Source of the DNA: Candidatus Schekmanbacteria bacterium
Lineage (GTDB): Bacteria; Schekmanbacteria; GWA2-38-11; J061
Assembly: GCA_016219965.1 (NCBI GenBank)
Contig: JACRJM010000004.1
Coordinates: 372,001-436,000, forward strand
Length of the DNA: 64,000 bases
Direction: 5' to 3'
Of the stretch, positions 41,705 through 49,939 are shown in pieces (position 1 is the stretch's first letter; every line of letters begins with the position of its first letter). The translations under genes were made by a program, and so were the position numbers. The notes under the pieces were generated by a model. That model had not been told where the DNA came from. It saw nothing but the letters and a program-made list of their open reading frames with translations, and searched no databases.

Positions 41705-41886
41705 GCAAATTCAATTTTTGGTGTTATACTTTGTCAGTGACCGGCTCGCAAATCCTCACTTTTGCAAATTCAGGCTTTGGCGTGATGCTTTGTCAGCGTC
41801 CGGTTAGCAATCCTCACATACTCAGAAGTATGCTCCGGTATGCTAATCCTCCGCTTCCTCGCCTGACGCTCAAATCCCGCATTTGC
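41705..41886. repeat. Direct 55-bp repeat pair plus inverted third copy
   Basis: 41705-41759 and 41764-41817 are about 80% alike over GCAAATTC...TTTGTCAG...CCGG...GC-AATCCTCAC. An inverse relative ends at 41886 (GACGCTCAAATCCCGCATTTGC), so 41764-41886 is a large inverted repeat around a CATACT/AGTATG hairpin. Two units only, so not a CRISPR. Confidence 0.65.
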
Positions 41887-41968
41887 AAAAAAAAGGATGT
41901 CCACTTCCTCGTCTTCCACACAAAACTTGAATTTGCTGAAAAGCACTTTGTCATCTCAAGTTTTTTAT

Positions 41969-41996
41969 TGTCATTCCCTCGAAAGAGGGAATCCAG
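41969..41996. repeat. Half copy of the TTGTCATTCC palindromic repeat
   Basis: TTGTCATTCCCTC-GAAA-GAGGGAATCCAG: the same start and end bases as the left arm of the 38748 repeat, here with its own perfect stem. Confidence 0.65.
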
Positions 41997-42325
41997 TTTT
42001 TTTCAATCGAAAATATTTGACTGATTTTAAATATCGTGGTGTCATTGTGATCCTTGAACGAAGAGAAGGAGAAGAATCTCTTAAAAATTAATGGGGTGTT
42101 TTAGAAGGGTATCTTTGTAGTGCTTGCCGCTCAAATGCTAAAAAAGCATTTGATGTGAAGGGAAATAAGTGAAACAATGAAATTAAAGACCCTATTCCTC
42201 CATTTCTTTTTTATCAGCAAGGAACAAAAATATCTAACATTCGCAATGAATTTTGAAATCGTCAATCAATCATAAATGGACTGACGTCATTGGAGCTGTT
42301 TTCTCAACATCATCTGAACTATAAT

Positions 42326-43060
42326 TCAGAGATTCCTCACAATTCTTGTCCACGTTGTGCGTGCCCGTTGTCCCACTTCAGCTGGCTCTGGACGCAGGGC
42401 TAAATACTGGACGCATCGTAGAATTTCGACCGCACGTCTCCTCTGCCGAGCAAATGCAGCGGCTACGAAGAGTAGAAATAACACAATGCCGCGAGCAATA
42501 CCGGCGTCACCACCAGGCGGTTGCCAGTGTCCAGTCGTGATGCCAACAACGATTATAGCAGTTGGCATGGCAAGGGCGGAATAGAGCATCATCTTGGCTT
42601 CGGCAAGAAAACGTGTTGCCCGCGCAAAGAAATGCGGTGCAAGCGGTTCGTAGCTTTCAAGAATCGAGGATGTTTCCTCGGTTAGTATGGCCACTTCATT
42701 TATGTCCATATTACCAGCGACATTAAAATTCCGGCGTGTGCTTTTGAGAGCGCTCGAAAAAGCAAAATGATAAAGTCTCAAGATATGTCCGCGTACCATT
42801 ATGTTACCAATCAACATCCAACCCTCGAAGAATACGCCAATAAAGTATGCGCTAGCTATTAAGATCACTGCAACCGCGAACTGAGAGGTATCAAGCAAGA
42901 TCTTCAGGTTAAGTTTCTGCACCCATTCTGCTGAATGGTAGATGCAGAGATAGGTAATAAGCCCAAGCTGAATCATACCGGGAATAATCCTTGCGACGAT
43001 ATCATGATAGAAGTAAGGAATGGTGGGGAGGGTGAATTCTATTCCTTCATCTCTACCCAT
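42326..43060 (-). CDS. Membrane protein of unknown function
   Basis: 244 aa. About four hydrophobic segments lie at residues about 30-50, 60-85, 155-175 and 185-205, separated by a charged middle region (GNMDINEVAILTEETSSILESYEPL). No known motif is recognised. It differs from its neighbours in being more GC-rich by eye, and it is surrounded by repeats and toxin-like genes, which suggests an accessory, perhaps acquired, gene. The ATG at 43060 follows the region near the 52-aa ORF. Confidence 0.6.
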   Translation of the reverse strand: MGRDEGIEFTLPTIPYFYHDIVARIIPGMIQLGLITYLCIYHSAEWVQKLNLKILLDTSQFAVAVILIASAYFIGVFFEGWMLIGNIMVRGHILRLYHFAFSSALKSTRRNFNVAGNMDINEVAILTEETSSILESYEPLAPHFFARATRFLAEAKMMLYSALAMPTAIIVVGITTGHWQPPGGDAGIARGIVLFLLFVAAAFARQRRRAVEILRCVQYLALRPEPAEVGQRARTTWTRIVRNL

Positions 43061-43127
43061 GATGCCTCCAATGTCTGAGAGAAAGAAAAAGAGTCAAGTC
43101 TCGAATTATCAGTTTTTTTATTTCCAT

Positions 43128-43286
43128 TCATTTTTCGAAACGTTCACGTATCTCTGCAAACACAGCATCGTCTAATATGGCCTTCACAGCGCCTGAACGT
43201 AACTCAGCGAGTCTGCGTTTAACATCCTCAGCTACTTCAATCGCATGCTCTGCTTTCTTAATAAGTTTTTCTACTTCCTCAGTCAT
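43128..43286 (-). CDS. 52-aa charged helical protein paired with minimal nucleotidyltransferase
   Basis: From ATG 43286, overlapping the upstream nucleotidyltransferase gene by 4 nt (ATGA). The sequence is mainly helical and charged: TEEVEKLIKKAEHAIEVAEDVKRR. The start resembles the first helix of HEPN domains that accompany MNT proteins, but the active R-x4-H motif and the rest of the fold are absent. It may be a short partner of an unusual MNT-type toxin-antitoxin pair, or a decayed HEPN. The coding overlap makes it believable as a gene. Confidence 0.6.
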   Translation of the reverse strand: MTEEVEKLIKKAEHAIEVAEDVKRRLAELRSGAVKAILDDAVFAEIRERFEK

Positions 43287-43621
43287 AGAGAAATTCCTTC
43301 TCTTTCTACATGCTGATAAAAAGAGAATCCTTTTTTCAGAGCATCATAAAACTGTTCTTCAGAGAATACTTTTAAAGATATAAATGGTTTGAAATCAAAG
43401 TCCCACATAACCTGATATGCAGTATCTTCAAGTTTTTTTTCTATATCTGTAGCCCTTTCATCAACTAATGCAATTACATCAAGGTCTGAATCTTCCTCTG
43501 CATCACCGCGAACTCTGGAACCAAAAACAATTAGACGTTTTACGCGGCATTGCAAATCCGGAGAAAGCCTATTTTTAAATTCTGAGATTATTAATTTGTC
43601 TTTTTCATTCATAGCATTCAA
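43283..43621 (-). CDS. Minimal nucleotidyltransferase (MNT) domain protein
   Basis: 112 aa. The Pol-beta-type motif G34-S35 followed ten residues later by D46-L-D48 is intact. In MNT-HEPN toxin-antitoxin systems this protein AMPylates and so neutralises the HEPN RNase. The usual HEPN gene of about 130 residues is missing and is replaced by a 52-aa partner. Two candidate starts (M1, M4) are close together. Probably a mobile accessory element in this region. Confidence 0.85.
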   Translation of the reverse strand: MNAMNEKDKLIISEFKNRLSPDLQCRVKRLIVFGSRVRGDAEEDSDLDVIALVDERATDIEKKLEDTAYQVMWDFDFKPFISLKVFSEEQFYDALKKGFSFYQHVEREGISL

Positions 43622-43717
43622 ACATTATTATTTATCATTTCTCTTAGCCATGTCCTCAATACCTTTATATGCGACAATTATACCTTTTGAGCGTGGAATT
43701 CACTACTGTTTTTCTTG

Positions 43718-45046
43718 CTAACCCCTATAAAGCCACATCTGGGCCTGGCGCGGGGGGATGGCGAAAGTAAATGTATCGCCGCTTAGTTCCATCTGGTATT
43801 CGTGTATCTGGGATGAATAGGTTCCATGGCGAAGACCCCATGTCCAGATGGTAGGGTGCTGCCACTCATCTGTTTTGTTGATTGCAACAATCCCGCGGTC
43901 ACCGCGGCAAAAGACAAAAAAACCATCTGCTTCGAAAAGAGACCGCTGGGGAGTTCCATGAACAGCATTATGAAAACGGATCATTGATGTAATATCCTGA
44001 CGCATCCACGCATTAGCCCAGCGGTCTCGGTCTTCACGATATTTTTGTGCGCTTTGATTATTGTCTGAGTAGATAAGCGGAACGCCGCCATCGCGTCCAA
44101 GCAGATAGACATTGGCAAGATACTCATCCTGCGCTTGTAAAGCAAGTCCGCGAAATCCATCGTTATTCGGAATGTCATGGGTAATGGCAACGGTAACTGC
44201 CCTGTACCAGGGGAGGGCCTGACCAAAAGCTGCCGGATCAGAAAGCTCACGAAGTGAACCTGATTGTGAGAAAACTCTACGCAATGTTTCCTGAAGCGGA
44301 AAATCGTAACAAGGGAATGATGTTACTTTTAGAAGGGGATTAAGAAACAGTGCTTCTTCCTGGTCATTAGAAGTGAGAGTCTCTCCAAAGATAAATTTTC
44401 CCCGCATGTCCTCTGTGTTGAATACGCGCTCCAGATGCTCGATGGGCATATGTTTCATGGCATCTACACGATAGCCGTCAAATCCAAGGTCATTTAATGA
44501 TTTCAGGCATGTCCGCTGCTGAAGTACGATCCAGTCATTAAGGTCGAGATCCGGAAGACCTCCAAGTCTGCCTTCCATAACCTCATCAGGGTTGCTCCAG
44601 TTGCTAATGTCTCCATCAGGATTAAAATCCTGCGGTGAAAACAGCCCTTCATAGAGTTTTCCATAGAGACGGTCTGCCTCAAAGGATTCCTTCTCCTCTT
44701 TACTCGTATATCGCTTAAGTGCTTGCTCGCCGGGAAAGTTGAAGGGATCAGGTCTGCTTCCTTTCTCATTAGCCATGTGATTAAAGACAATGTCAGCGTA
44801 AATTCGCACCCCGGCTTCATGCAAAGCATCTATGGCTTTTTTAAGGTTATTCTTATTTCCAAGAGCTGAGCGAAGAATCCGGTAATCTTTAGGTTGATAT
44901 CGCTGCCACCATTCTTTGCCATTCTCGTCGCTGTATAGGGGCGGTGGAATGAGGACCGCTCCATATCCGTATTGCGCGATCTTTGGTGCGTTTTTTTCTA
45001 TATCTCCATAATGCCAGTCAAAGGCGTGCAGGATTACATCCGACAT
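43718..45046 (-). CDS. Alpha-amylase family glycoside hydrolase (GH13)
   Basis: 442 aa. The four GH13 regions can be found: YADIVFNHM, FDGYRVDAMKHM (nucleophile D195), FGETL (acid/base E222) and VAITHDIPNND (H290, D291). It hydrolyses alpha-1,4-glucans. No signal peptide is seen, so a cytoplasmic enzyme acting on glycogen or maltodextrins is likely. The ends match intact cytoplasmic amylases, including a short C-terminal beta domain. It is flanked by toxin-antitoxin genes and may be part of the accessory region. Confidence 0.92.
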   Translation of the reverse strand: MSDVILHAFDWHYGDIEKNAPKIAQYGYGAVLIPPPLYSDENGKEWWQRYQPKDYRILRSALGNKNNLKKAIDALHEAGVRIYADIVFNHMANEKGSRPDPFNFPGEQALKRYTSKEEKESFEADRLYGKLYEGLFSPQDFNPDGDISNWSNPDEVMEGRLGGLPDLDLNDWIVLQQRTCLKSLNDLGFDGYRVDAMKHMPIEHLERVFNTEDMRGKFIFGETLTSNDQEEALFLNPLLKVTSFPCYDFPLQETLRRVFSQSGSLRELSDPAAFGQALPWYRAVTVAITHDIPNNDGFRGLALQAQDEYLANVYLLGRDGGVPLIYSDNNQSAQKYREDRDRWANAWMRQDITSMIRFHNAVHGTPQRSLFEADGFFVFCRGDRGIVAINKTDEWQHPTIWTWGLRHGTYSSQIHEYQMELSGDTFTFAIPPRQAQMWLYRG

Positions 45047-45097
45047 GATTACTCTTTTCTAATTAATAATGAGAGAATTCTCTGATTTCTAATGAAT

Positions 45098-45511
45098 TCA
45101 TACAAGCTTTGTATGCAATCCAGATTTCTTAGCTGCAGAAATCTGTCTTTTATCTGCGGAAACAAACAATTCTGCTTTCCATTCAAGGGCGCACGCGATG
45201 TGCAGCGCATCTGCAGCGCGAACTGGGTTATCTTCCAGAATCTTAGTGCATTTGGATAACACTTGCGGAACTATATTAATGATAATTGCGTCACGGATGT
45301 CTTGAGAAAAGTACTGTTTTGCGTCTGCATATTCCCGATGCGAAAGGTTTCCTTCCCGGGATCGCCGCATTAATGCTGAAATTATCTCAGGGATGCAGAG
45401 CACGCTGAGTGCTAATTCTGTAGAATTCTGGCAGAGCAAATCCACTGTTGGACTTCCACTCTCTTCAACATAACGCTTGGCGAATGCAGATGAGTCAAAG
45501 AACGTTTTCAC
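45098..45511 (-). CDS. vapC: VapC-type PIN-domain RNase toxin
   Basis: 137 aa. Conserved acidic residues of the PIN active site are visible: D6, E42, D101 and D120 (in FVSADKR). PIN toxins cleave tRNA or rRNA when freed from the antitoxin. The gene overlaps the upstream antitoxin gene by 17 nt, which is typical of such pairs. It is the downstream gene of the operon, as usual. Confidence 0.92.
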   Translation of the reverse strand: MKTFFDSSAFAKRYVEESGSPTVDLLCQNSTELALSVLCIPEIISALMRRSREGNLSHREYADAKQYFSQDIRDAIIINIVPQVLSKCTKILEDNPVRAADALHIACALEWKAELFVSADKRQISAAKKSGLHTKLV

Positions 45512-45734
45512 CTCTTCGTTCCTCTATGATAGCAGCAGCCAAAGCAGCCCCCTTGGCAACGAGCCGCAAGCCTCGCCGTTTCCATGATGGCGTACCTTCT
45601 GCGGATGGTGCGACCGGTAATATTTCAGCTATGGGTTTACCATGTCGCAGTACCAACAAGTTTTCTCCTCCTTCAACAACGGATAACAATTCCGACGCAT
45701 TTTTGCGGAACTCAGTAAAATTTACAGTTTTCAT
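45495..45734 (-). CDS. vapB: Phd/YefM-type antitoxin of the VapBC pair
   Basis: 79 aa. The N-terminal TEFRKNASELLSVVEGGENLLVLRHGKPIAEI pattern is the Phd/YefM DNA-binding fold. The C-terminal part is a short charged helix (IIEERRGE) that should contact the toxin. It starts behind AGGAGAG and about 20 nt below two CTGTACAG boxes at 45756-45785, the likely autoregulatory operator. Confidence 0.9.
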   Translation of the reverse strand: MKTVNFTEFRKNASELLSVVEGGENLLVLRHGKPIAEILPVAPSAEGTPSWKRRGLRLVAKGAALAAAIIEERRGENVL

Positions 45735-45755
45735 ATTTTTCTCTCCTGATTGTAT

Positions 45756-45785
45756 CTGTACAGTAATGTACGCTATTCTGTACAG
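45756..45785 (-). promoter_or_regulatory. Twin CTGTACAG palindromes: probable VapBC operator
   Basis: Two exact 8-bp palindromes CTGTACAG at 45756-45763 and 45778-45785. Their centres are 22 bp apart, about two helical turns, so two dimers could bind one face of the DNA. They lie directly before the antitoxin gene, where its promoter must be. Confidence 0.75.
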
Positions 45786-45838
45786 TGTGTCAAGAGTTTC
45801 AAATAATCATATCATGGAAAATAGTTATTTCTCTTTCC

Positions 45839-46282
45839 CTATCTTCTCCAATAAATAAGATAGTTGTTGGTTATGGCCTGGTTATTGTCCGGATTAGAAT
45901 CTTTGGGTTTGATATTGATTATGTCAACTATCACTGCATGATAACCGGGATTGACTGCTGTAGTGTCCCAATCAATACCGAGATCCATGCCGCTCTGAGC
46001 CGGGATAGTGCCGGTCCACGAGCCAAGCTTAGTTTCCTTATTGTCTAAATATATTTTGATGTCGGCAGTTGCGTCTTTACTCTCGTCTGTGTCATCTTTT
46101 TTGAGATTATAGACAGGTATAGATATGACTACCTGTGTTCCAGCGACAACAGAATCCGGTGGAGTAAATTTAATATCTGAAGCATTTACCGAAACATCCT
46201 GCCCTTCAGCTGGCAAAAGAAAAAATGATGAAAAGGCGGCAATAAATAAAGCAGGCAAAACTACCATGATTTTTTTTAACAT
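45839..46282 (-). CDS. Exported CARDB-like adhesion-domain protein
   Basis: 147 aa with a signal peptide (about 1-28). The remainder is one CARDB-like beta-sandwich: VAGTQVVISIPVYNLKK, ADIKIYLDNKETKLGSW, GIDWDTTAVNPGYHAVIVDI and SNPDNNQAITNNYL. The closing NPDNN motif is characteristic. Such domains are usually repeated in larger surface proteins, and here a single copy stands alone. Function unknown, perhaps surface binding. No neighbour on the same strand nearby. Confidence 0.75.
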   Translation of the reverse strand: MLKKIMVVLPALFIAAFSSFFLLPAEGQDVSVNASDIKFTPPDSVVAGTQVVISIPVYNLKKDDTDESKDATADIKIYLDNKETKLGSWTGTIPAQSGMDLGIDWDTTAVNPGYHAVIVDIINIKPKDSNPDNNQAITNNYLIYWRR

Positions 46283-46600
46283 ATATGCTCCTTTTTTAAA
46301 TTACTGATTGCAAAAAAATAACCTGTATTTTTTAATCAAATCTGATTATTGCAACTATTTTATTGTCACTTCTTTCAGGTGTTTCCTTAATGCTATATAA
46401 TTTTATTTAATACGATAGTATCTTGTGATTATACCTTCCTGATAATAAATCCGGCAAGCGAAATTGACAAATAAAGAAGTTCACTGTTTTTGCAAATCCT
46501 TTCAATAAGCTTTGTCATCTTATCAATTGACTTTTGCATTGTATAAAACGGAAAATAATGGTTTATTAACACACTTAAATTAAACTAGGATTTTACTTGC
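46283..46600. other. Intergenic region between divergent CARDB and lptF/G genes
   Basis: 318 nt, AT-rich, no gene seen. A TTGACT at 46527 could be a -35 box, but no well-spaced -10 stands out. Confidence 0.4.
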
Positions 46601-47797
46601 ATGAGATTGAAATTCCAAATGAAAGTCATTGACCGCTACATAATGAGCGAGCTTGCTGTTCCTTTTTTGTCCATCCTTATGATTTTTACAATGCTCATTA
46701 TACTTGGCAACCTTGCAAATCTCATGGAGCTTCTGATTAACAGGGGAGCCGGGTTCTTCAATATGCTTTTTCTTATCTCGTATCTCATACCTCAGTTTCT
46801 CGGGTTTATAATCCCCATAGCGCTTTTTTTCAGCGTCATTGCCACTATGGTCCGCCTTTCATCAGACCGTGAAATAGAGGCGCTTAAAGCATCAGGCATA
46901 AGCCTGTACAGGATTGCGAGGCCGGTATTTATTTTCTCACTCATATGCTGGGTGCTTTCAACGCTGATTATGGTTGAGGTATCGCCACGCGCTTATGACG
47001 GGTTCAAGGCCTTGTCGCTTGATGTTTTGCATTCGAACGCGACTATAGGAATCAAGCCGATGTCATTTAATGAAGTTAGCGAAGGGCTTGTCATTTATGC
47101 GGAAAGAGTCGAGTCAGATGGAAAAATGAGAGGCGTCCTACTCTCTGACAGCAGGGATGATCAGCACAAAAAGGTGATCTTCTCGAAAAAAGGCTGGGTT
47201 GTTCCCGGTACCAAAGAATCAGAGGTTGTTTTTAAACTTCAGGACGGCTCTATCCACATAAGAGGTGATGTAGGGCAGGAATACAGAATGGTTAAATTTG
47301 ATGATTTTGATTTCAGGCTTGACCTTACAAAACAACTGGGAAGCGAAAAGACCGGCTCCTACAGGATGATGTACGTTTCACAGCTTTTGGATGAATTGGC
47401 AAAATATAAACCATCAACCAGAGAATACAATAGTATTCTTGTGAGCCTTAACCAGAAGTTTGCAATCCCTTTCATGTGTATTGTATTTGGAATCCTTGGA
47501 GTTCCTTTCGGGATCCTTTTCCAGAGGAGCGGCAAGGAGCCTAGCTACCTTATTTGCATACTGCTAATGATGGTTTTTTTCATTGTGTTTATGGGCGGCA
47601 AGAGAATGGGGGAGGAGGGGATTATAGATCCTGCTGTAAGCTCGTGGTTCCCGAATGTCCTTTTCTTTTCCATAGGTATCTATCTCTTCATGAGAGTCGC
47701 ACGTGACCGCAGTTCATGGATTCTTGAAATATCGCAAAAGATGAGCGCTGCTATTGAGAGGTTTAACGAGAAAATTATCGGACAGAAGGATTTTTAA
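46601..47797 (+). CDS. LptF/LptG family permease (LPS export)
   Basis: 398 aa. The family layout is clear: VIDRYIMSELAVPFL at the start, two membrane segments, then a coupling region ALKASGISLYRIARPV. A periplasmic beta-domain of about 150 residues follows, then three more membrane segments at the end. LptF and LptG form the inner-membrane channel that takes lipopolysaccharide out with the ATPase LptB. LptB and the second permease are not in the window. The N-terminus is more LptF-like. A second ATG at 46619 is possible, and neither has a clear ribosome-binding site. Confidence 0.9.
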   Translation: MRLKFQMKVIDRYIMSELAVPFLSILMIFTMLIILGNLANLMELLINRGAGFFNMLFLISYLIPQFLGFIIPIALFFSVIATMVRLSSDREIEALKASGISLYRIARPVFIFSLICWVLSTLIMVEVSPRAYDGFKALSLDVLHSNATIGIKPMSFNEVSEGLVIYAERVESDGKMRGVLLSDSRDDQHKKVIFSKKGWVVPGTKESEVVFKLQDGSIHIRGDVGQEYRMVKFDDFDFRLDLTKQLGSEKTGSYRMMYVSQLLDELAKYKPSTREYNSILVSLNQKFAIPFMCIVFGILGVPFGILFQRSGKEPSYLICILLMMVFFIVFMGGKRMGEEGIIDPAVSSWFPNVLFFSIGIYLFMRVARDRSSWILEISQKMSAAIERFNEKIIGQKDF

Positions 47798-47804
47798 ATT
47801 TGCG

Positions 47805-48944
47805 GTGAAGGATAACACCAAGATACATGTTCTACATACGATAAGTGTAAGCAACCTTACCGGGGCTGCTCAGCCGGTACTTGTCCTTGCTAAGGCTCTG
47901 TCCCTTAGGAATGAGATAAGACTCTCTGTTGCTTCGCCAGTATCGCATGGGAATATCTTTATGCGTTTTAATGATGAAGGTCTCAAAGTTATTCAGGAAA
48001 TAGACCTGTCGCCAAGAGGCGTTTTTCCTATTTCGCTTTTGCAGGCAATAAAACTCTCCAGGATTATCGATGCCGAGAAAATCGATATAGTACATTGCCA
48101 TCTTTCCCATGACCACTGGGTAAGCTTTATTGCGTCTGCCATCTCGAAAAGGAAACCCCGGATTGTGAGAACGATTCATAACACAAGGCTTACAGCTAAG
48201 CGCTTTGACTATCGCCTGCTCTATGGGAAAATGGCAAAAAAAATAATCTGCATATCAGAAAAACATAGAAATGCCGTCATCGGGAATTTCAATATTGAGC
48301 CGGGGAATGTTGGTGTAATCCGTTCTTCAGTAGAGCTTAACAGGTTCAATCCTGAAAAAAATGCGGAAGAAATAGAAAACTTCAGAAACAAATTTTTAAT
48401 CTCAGAAGACGACAGAATAATAGGGTTTGTGGCAAGATTTAAAAAAGGGCGCGGGCACACTGAAATCGTGGAAGCATTCAGGAAAATAAAAGAGTCAGTA
48501 CCCGATTCAAAGCTTATGCTGGTAGGGAAGGGAGAATTGCTTCAGGAAATAAAAAGTCTTGTAAAAAGAACTTTGATGGGACGTTCTGTGATATTTACCG
48601 GTTATCTGAAAGAAGAGCTTCCCTCTGCATACAAGGTGATGTCAGCAGCCGTAGTGCTTGCCGAAGGAAACGACGGAAGCATGAGGACTGTGCTTGAGGC
48701 AATGGCTTGCGGTACACCTGTCATTGCATTGAATACAGGCGCAGCCAGTGAGATAATAGAAAACGGTGTGAGCGGATATGTGGCAGATGACATTGGGCAA
48801 ATGGAAAATCGCATTGCGGAAGTCCTCAAAGCTCAATCGCTTAGCAGACAAATGGGAGAAAAAGCCCGTATAAGGGCTATGAAATTATTTTCACCCGGGC
48901 GTGAAGCCGACGAGCATATTGAGCTTTACAAAAAGCTGATTTAA
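47805..48944 (+). CDS. Glycosyltransferase family 4 protein
   Basis: 379 aa from the GTG at 47805, chosen because it follows the lptF/G stop at 47797. A TTG at 47754 would give a 17-aa longer N-terminus overlapping lptF/G by 44 nt. The GT-B fold is indicated by IHVLHTISVSNLTGAAQPVLVLAKAL and by the C-terminal GFVARFKKGRGHTEI and E-x7-E motif EGNDGSMRTVLEAMACGTPVIA. It transfers a sugar from a nucleotide donor. It may decorate LPS, since it follows lptF/G, but the sugar is unknown. Its stop overlaps the convergent next gene by 4 nt. Confidence 0.87.
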   Translation: MKDNTKIHVLHTISVSNLTGAAQPVLVLAKALSLRNEIRLSVASPVSHGNIFMRFNDEGLKVIQEIDLSPRGVFPISLLQAIKLSRIIDAEKIDIVHCHLSHDHWVSFIASAISKRKPRIVRTIHNTRLTAKRFDYRLLYGKMAKKIICISEKHRNAVIGNFNIEPGNVGVIRSSVELNRFNPEKNAEEIENFRNKFLISEDDRIIGFVARFKKGRGHTEIVEAFRKIKESVPDSKLMLVGKGELLQEIKSLVKRTLMGRSVIFTGYLKEELPSAYKVMSAAVVLAEGNDGSMRTVLEAMACGTPVIALNTGAASEIIENGVSGYVADDIGQMENRIAEVLKAQSLSRQMGEKARIRAMKLFSPGREADEHIELYKKLI

Positions 48945-49825
48945 GAAACAGCCCTTCCCATTGCTATGAACATATCGCTGGTAGTGACTCCGGGATGTCC
49001 TTTTTCTTCTGCGACTTTCTCGGCGAATCTGATTAAGCCCTGAAGCCTGTTATCATCTACGTTTTTATTCAGGTTAAGAGCAGACATTGAATGAAGCGCA
49101 TGCTTGCACCAGAGGGATTTGGTCATAGCCTCTACCTTTTCAACGCACTCGTTAAGCTCTTTTTCAATAGCCTGCTCCTCGCATTCAGCGCCGAATATCG
49201 GGTCGCATTCAAGGCATGCGGCATAATGGAACATGTGCTCTCCCTCGACTTTAGGAGGTGTTCCGCCGGGATTCTTATAATCGGTGTTCTTCGCCAATTC
49301 TCCGAAAGCAAGGTCATAGAGCACGGTTGTTATGCCGTGAAGCTTGTCTTCTTTAAGAAGCTTCTTTTTAAGCGTATCGTGCTTTACCATTGTCTTTACC
49401 TTTTCCGGATTCTTTGCCAGCTCTTCTGCAAGCTTCTGCACTTTTATGACAGATGAAAGGGGGACTGTGCCGTCTGCCATGGAAGAACTGATATTGAAGC
49501 GGGCATGGCAGCACCATGGCATTCCTTCTGATTCTGCAATTTTGAAACGATTGACACCCGATACTGCTTCAAGGCTCTTGCATGTTTCCCGCAGTTTTTT
49601 ATTACAGCTCTGGCACATATGAATGTACTTTAAAGCCCTTTCAGGTATCCACCCGGTTGCCTGCTTCTTTTCGAAAGTGGCGAGGCTCTCCTTGTCGAAC
49701 TGTCTCTCTCCTATCTGCTCTCTGTATTTGCCGAGGCATGTGGAAGAGCAGAAATACTTTTCGTTTAACTCCATTGCTTCATGGATTGGGATATCCTTGC
49801 TGCATGTAACGCATTTAGCTTCCAT
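48941..49825 (-). CDS. Uncharacterised Cys-rich protein with duplicated Cys/His site
   Basis: 294 aa, not recognised. An N-terminal ribbon has C5-x2-C8 and C26-x3-C30 (YFCSSTC), like TRASH/YHS-type zinc ribbons. Two later segments are related: C71-x2-C74-x7-C82 with W-C105-C-H107-A, and C204-x2-C207-x7-C215 with W-C240-K-H242-A. Spacing from the third Cys to the WCxHA Cys is 22 and 24 residues. The middle is helical and charged. The protein is cytoplasmic by lack of signal. It could bind zinc, iron-sulfur or haem. No functional partner nearby except the LPS genes. Confidence 0.7.
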   Translation of the reverse strand: MEAKCVTCSKDIPIHEAMELNEKYFCSSTCLGKYREQIGERQFDKESLATFEKKQATGWIPERALKYIHMCQSCNKKLRETCKSLEAVSGVNRFKIAESEGMPWCCHARFNISSSMADGTVPLSSVIKVQKLAEELAKNPEKVKTMVKHDTLKKKLLKEDKLHGITTVLYDLAFGELAKNTDYKNPGGTPPKVEGEHMFHYAACLECDPIFGAECEEQAIEKELNECVEKVEAMTKSLWCKHALHSMSALNLNKNVDDNRLQGLIRFAEKVAEEKGHPGVTTSDMFIAMGRAVS

Positions 49826-49939
49826 TTGAATTCCTCCAAATAATGATTATTAACTGATGATGAGAAATGAGATAATCAACGCAATCCTGTACGTCAAGAT
49901 AGAAAATGTTAATATTGTGTAGATTAAGTAAAAATCATT

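Larger units (their letters stand above)
41698..42325. other. Repeat-rich intergenic region after fdhA
   Basis: 628 nt without a credible gene. It holds the 41705-41886 repeat, the 41969-41996 half palindrome and a GTCATTGTGATCC-type repeat at 42040-42080. The remainder shows nothing I can name. Several short ORFs cross the repeats and are not believable. Confidence 0.6.

Noticed and set aside
41705-41817. Two 55-bp direct repeats considered as a CRISPR
   Set aside because: Only two imperfect units, about 4 nt between them, no unique spacer and no cas gene nearby.
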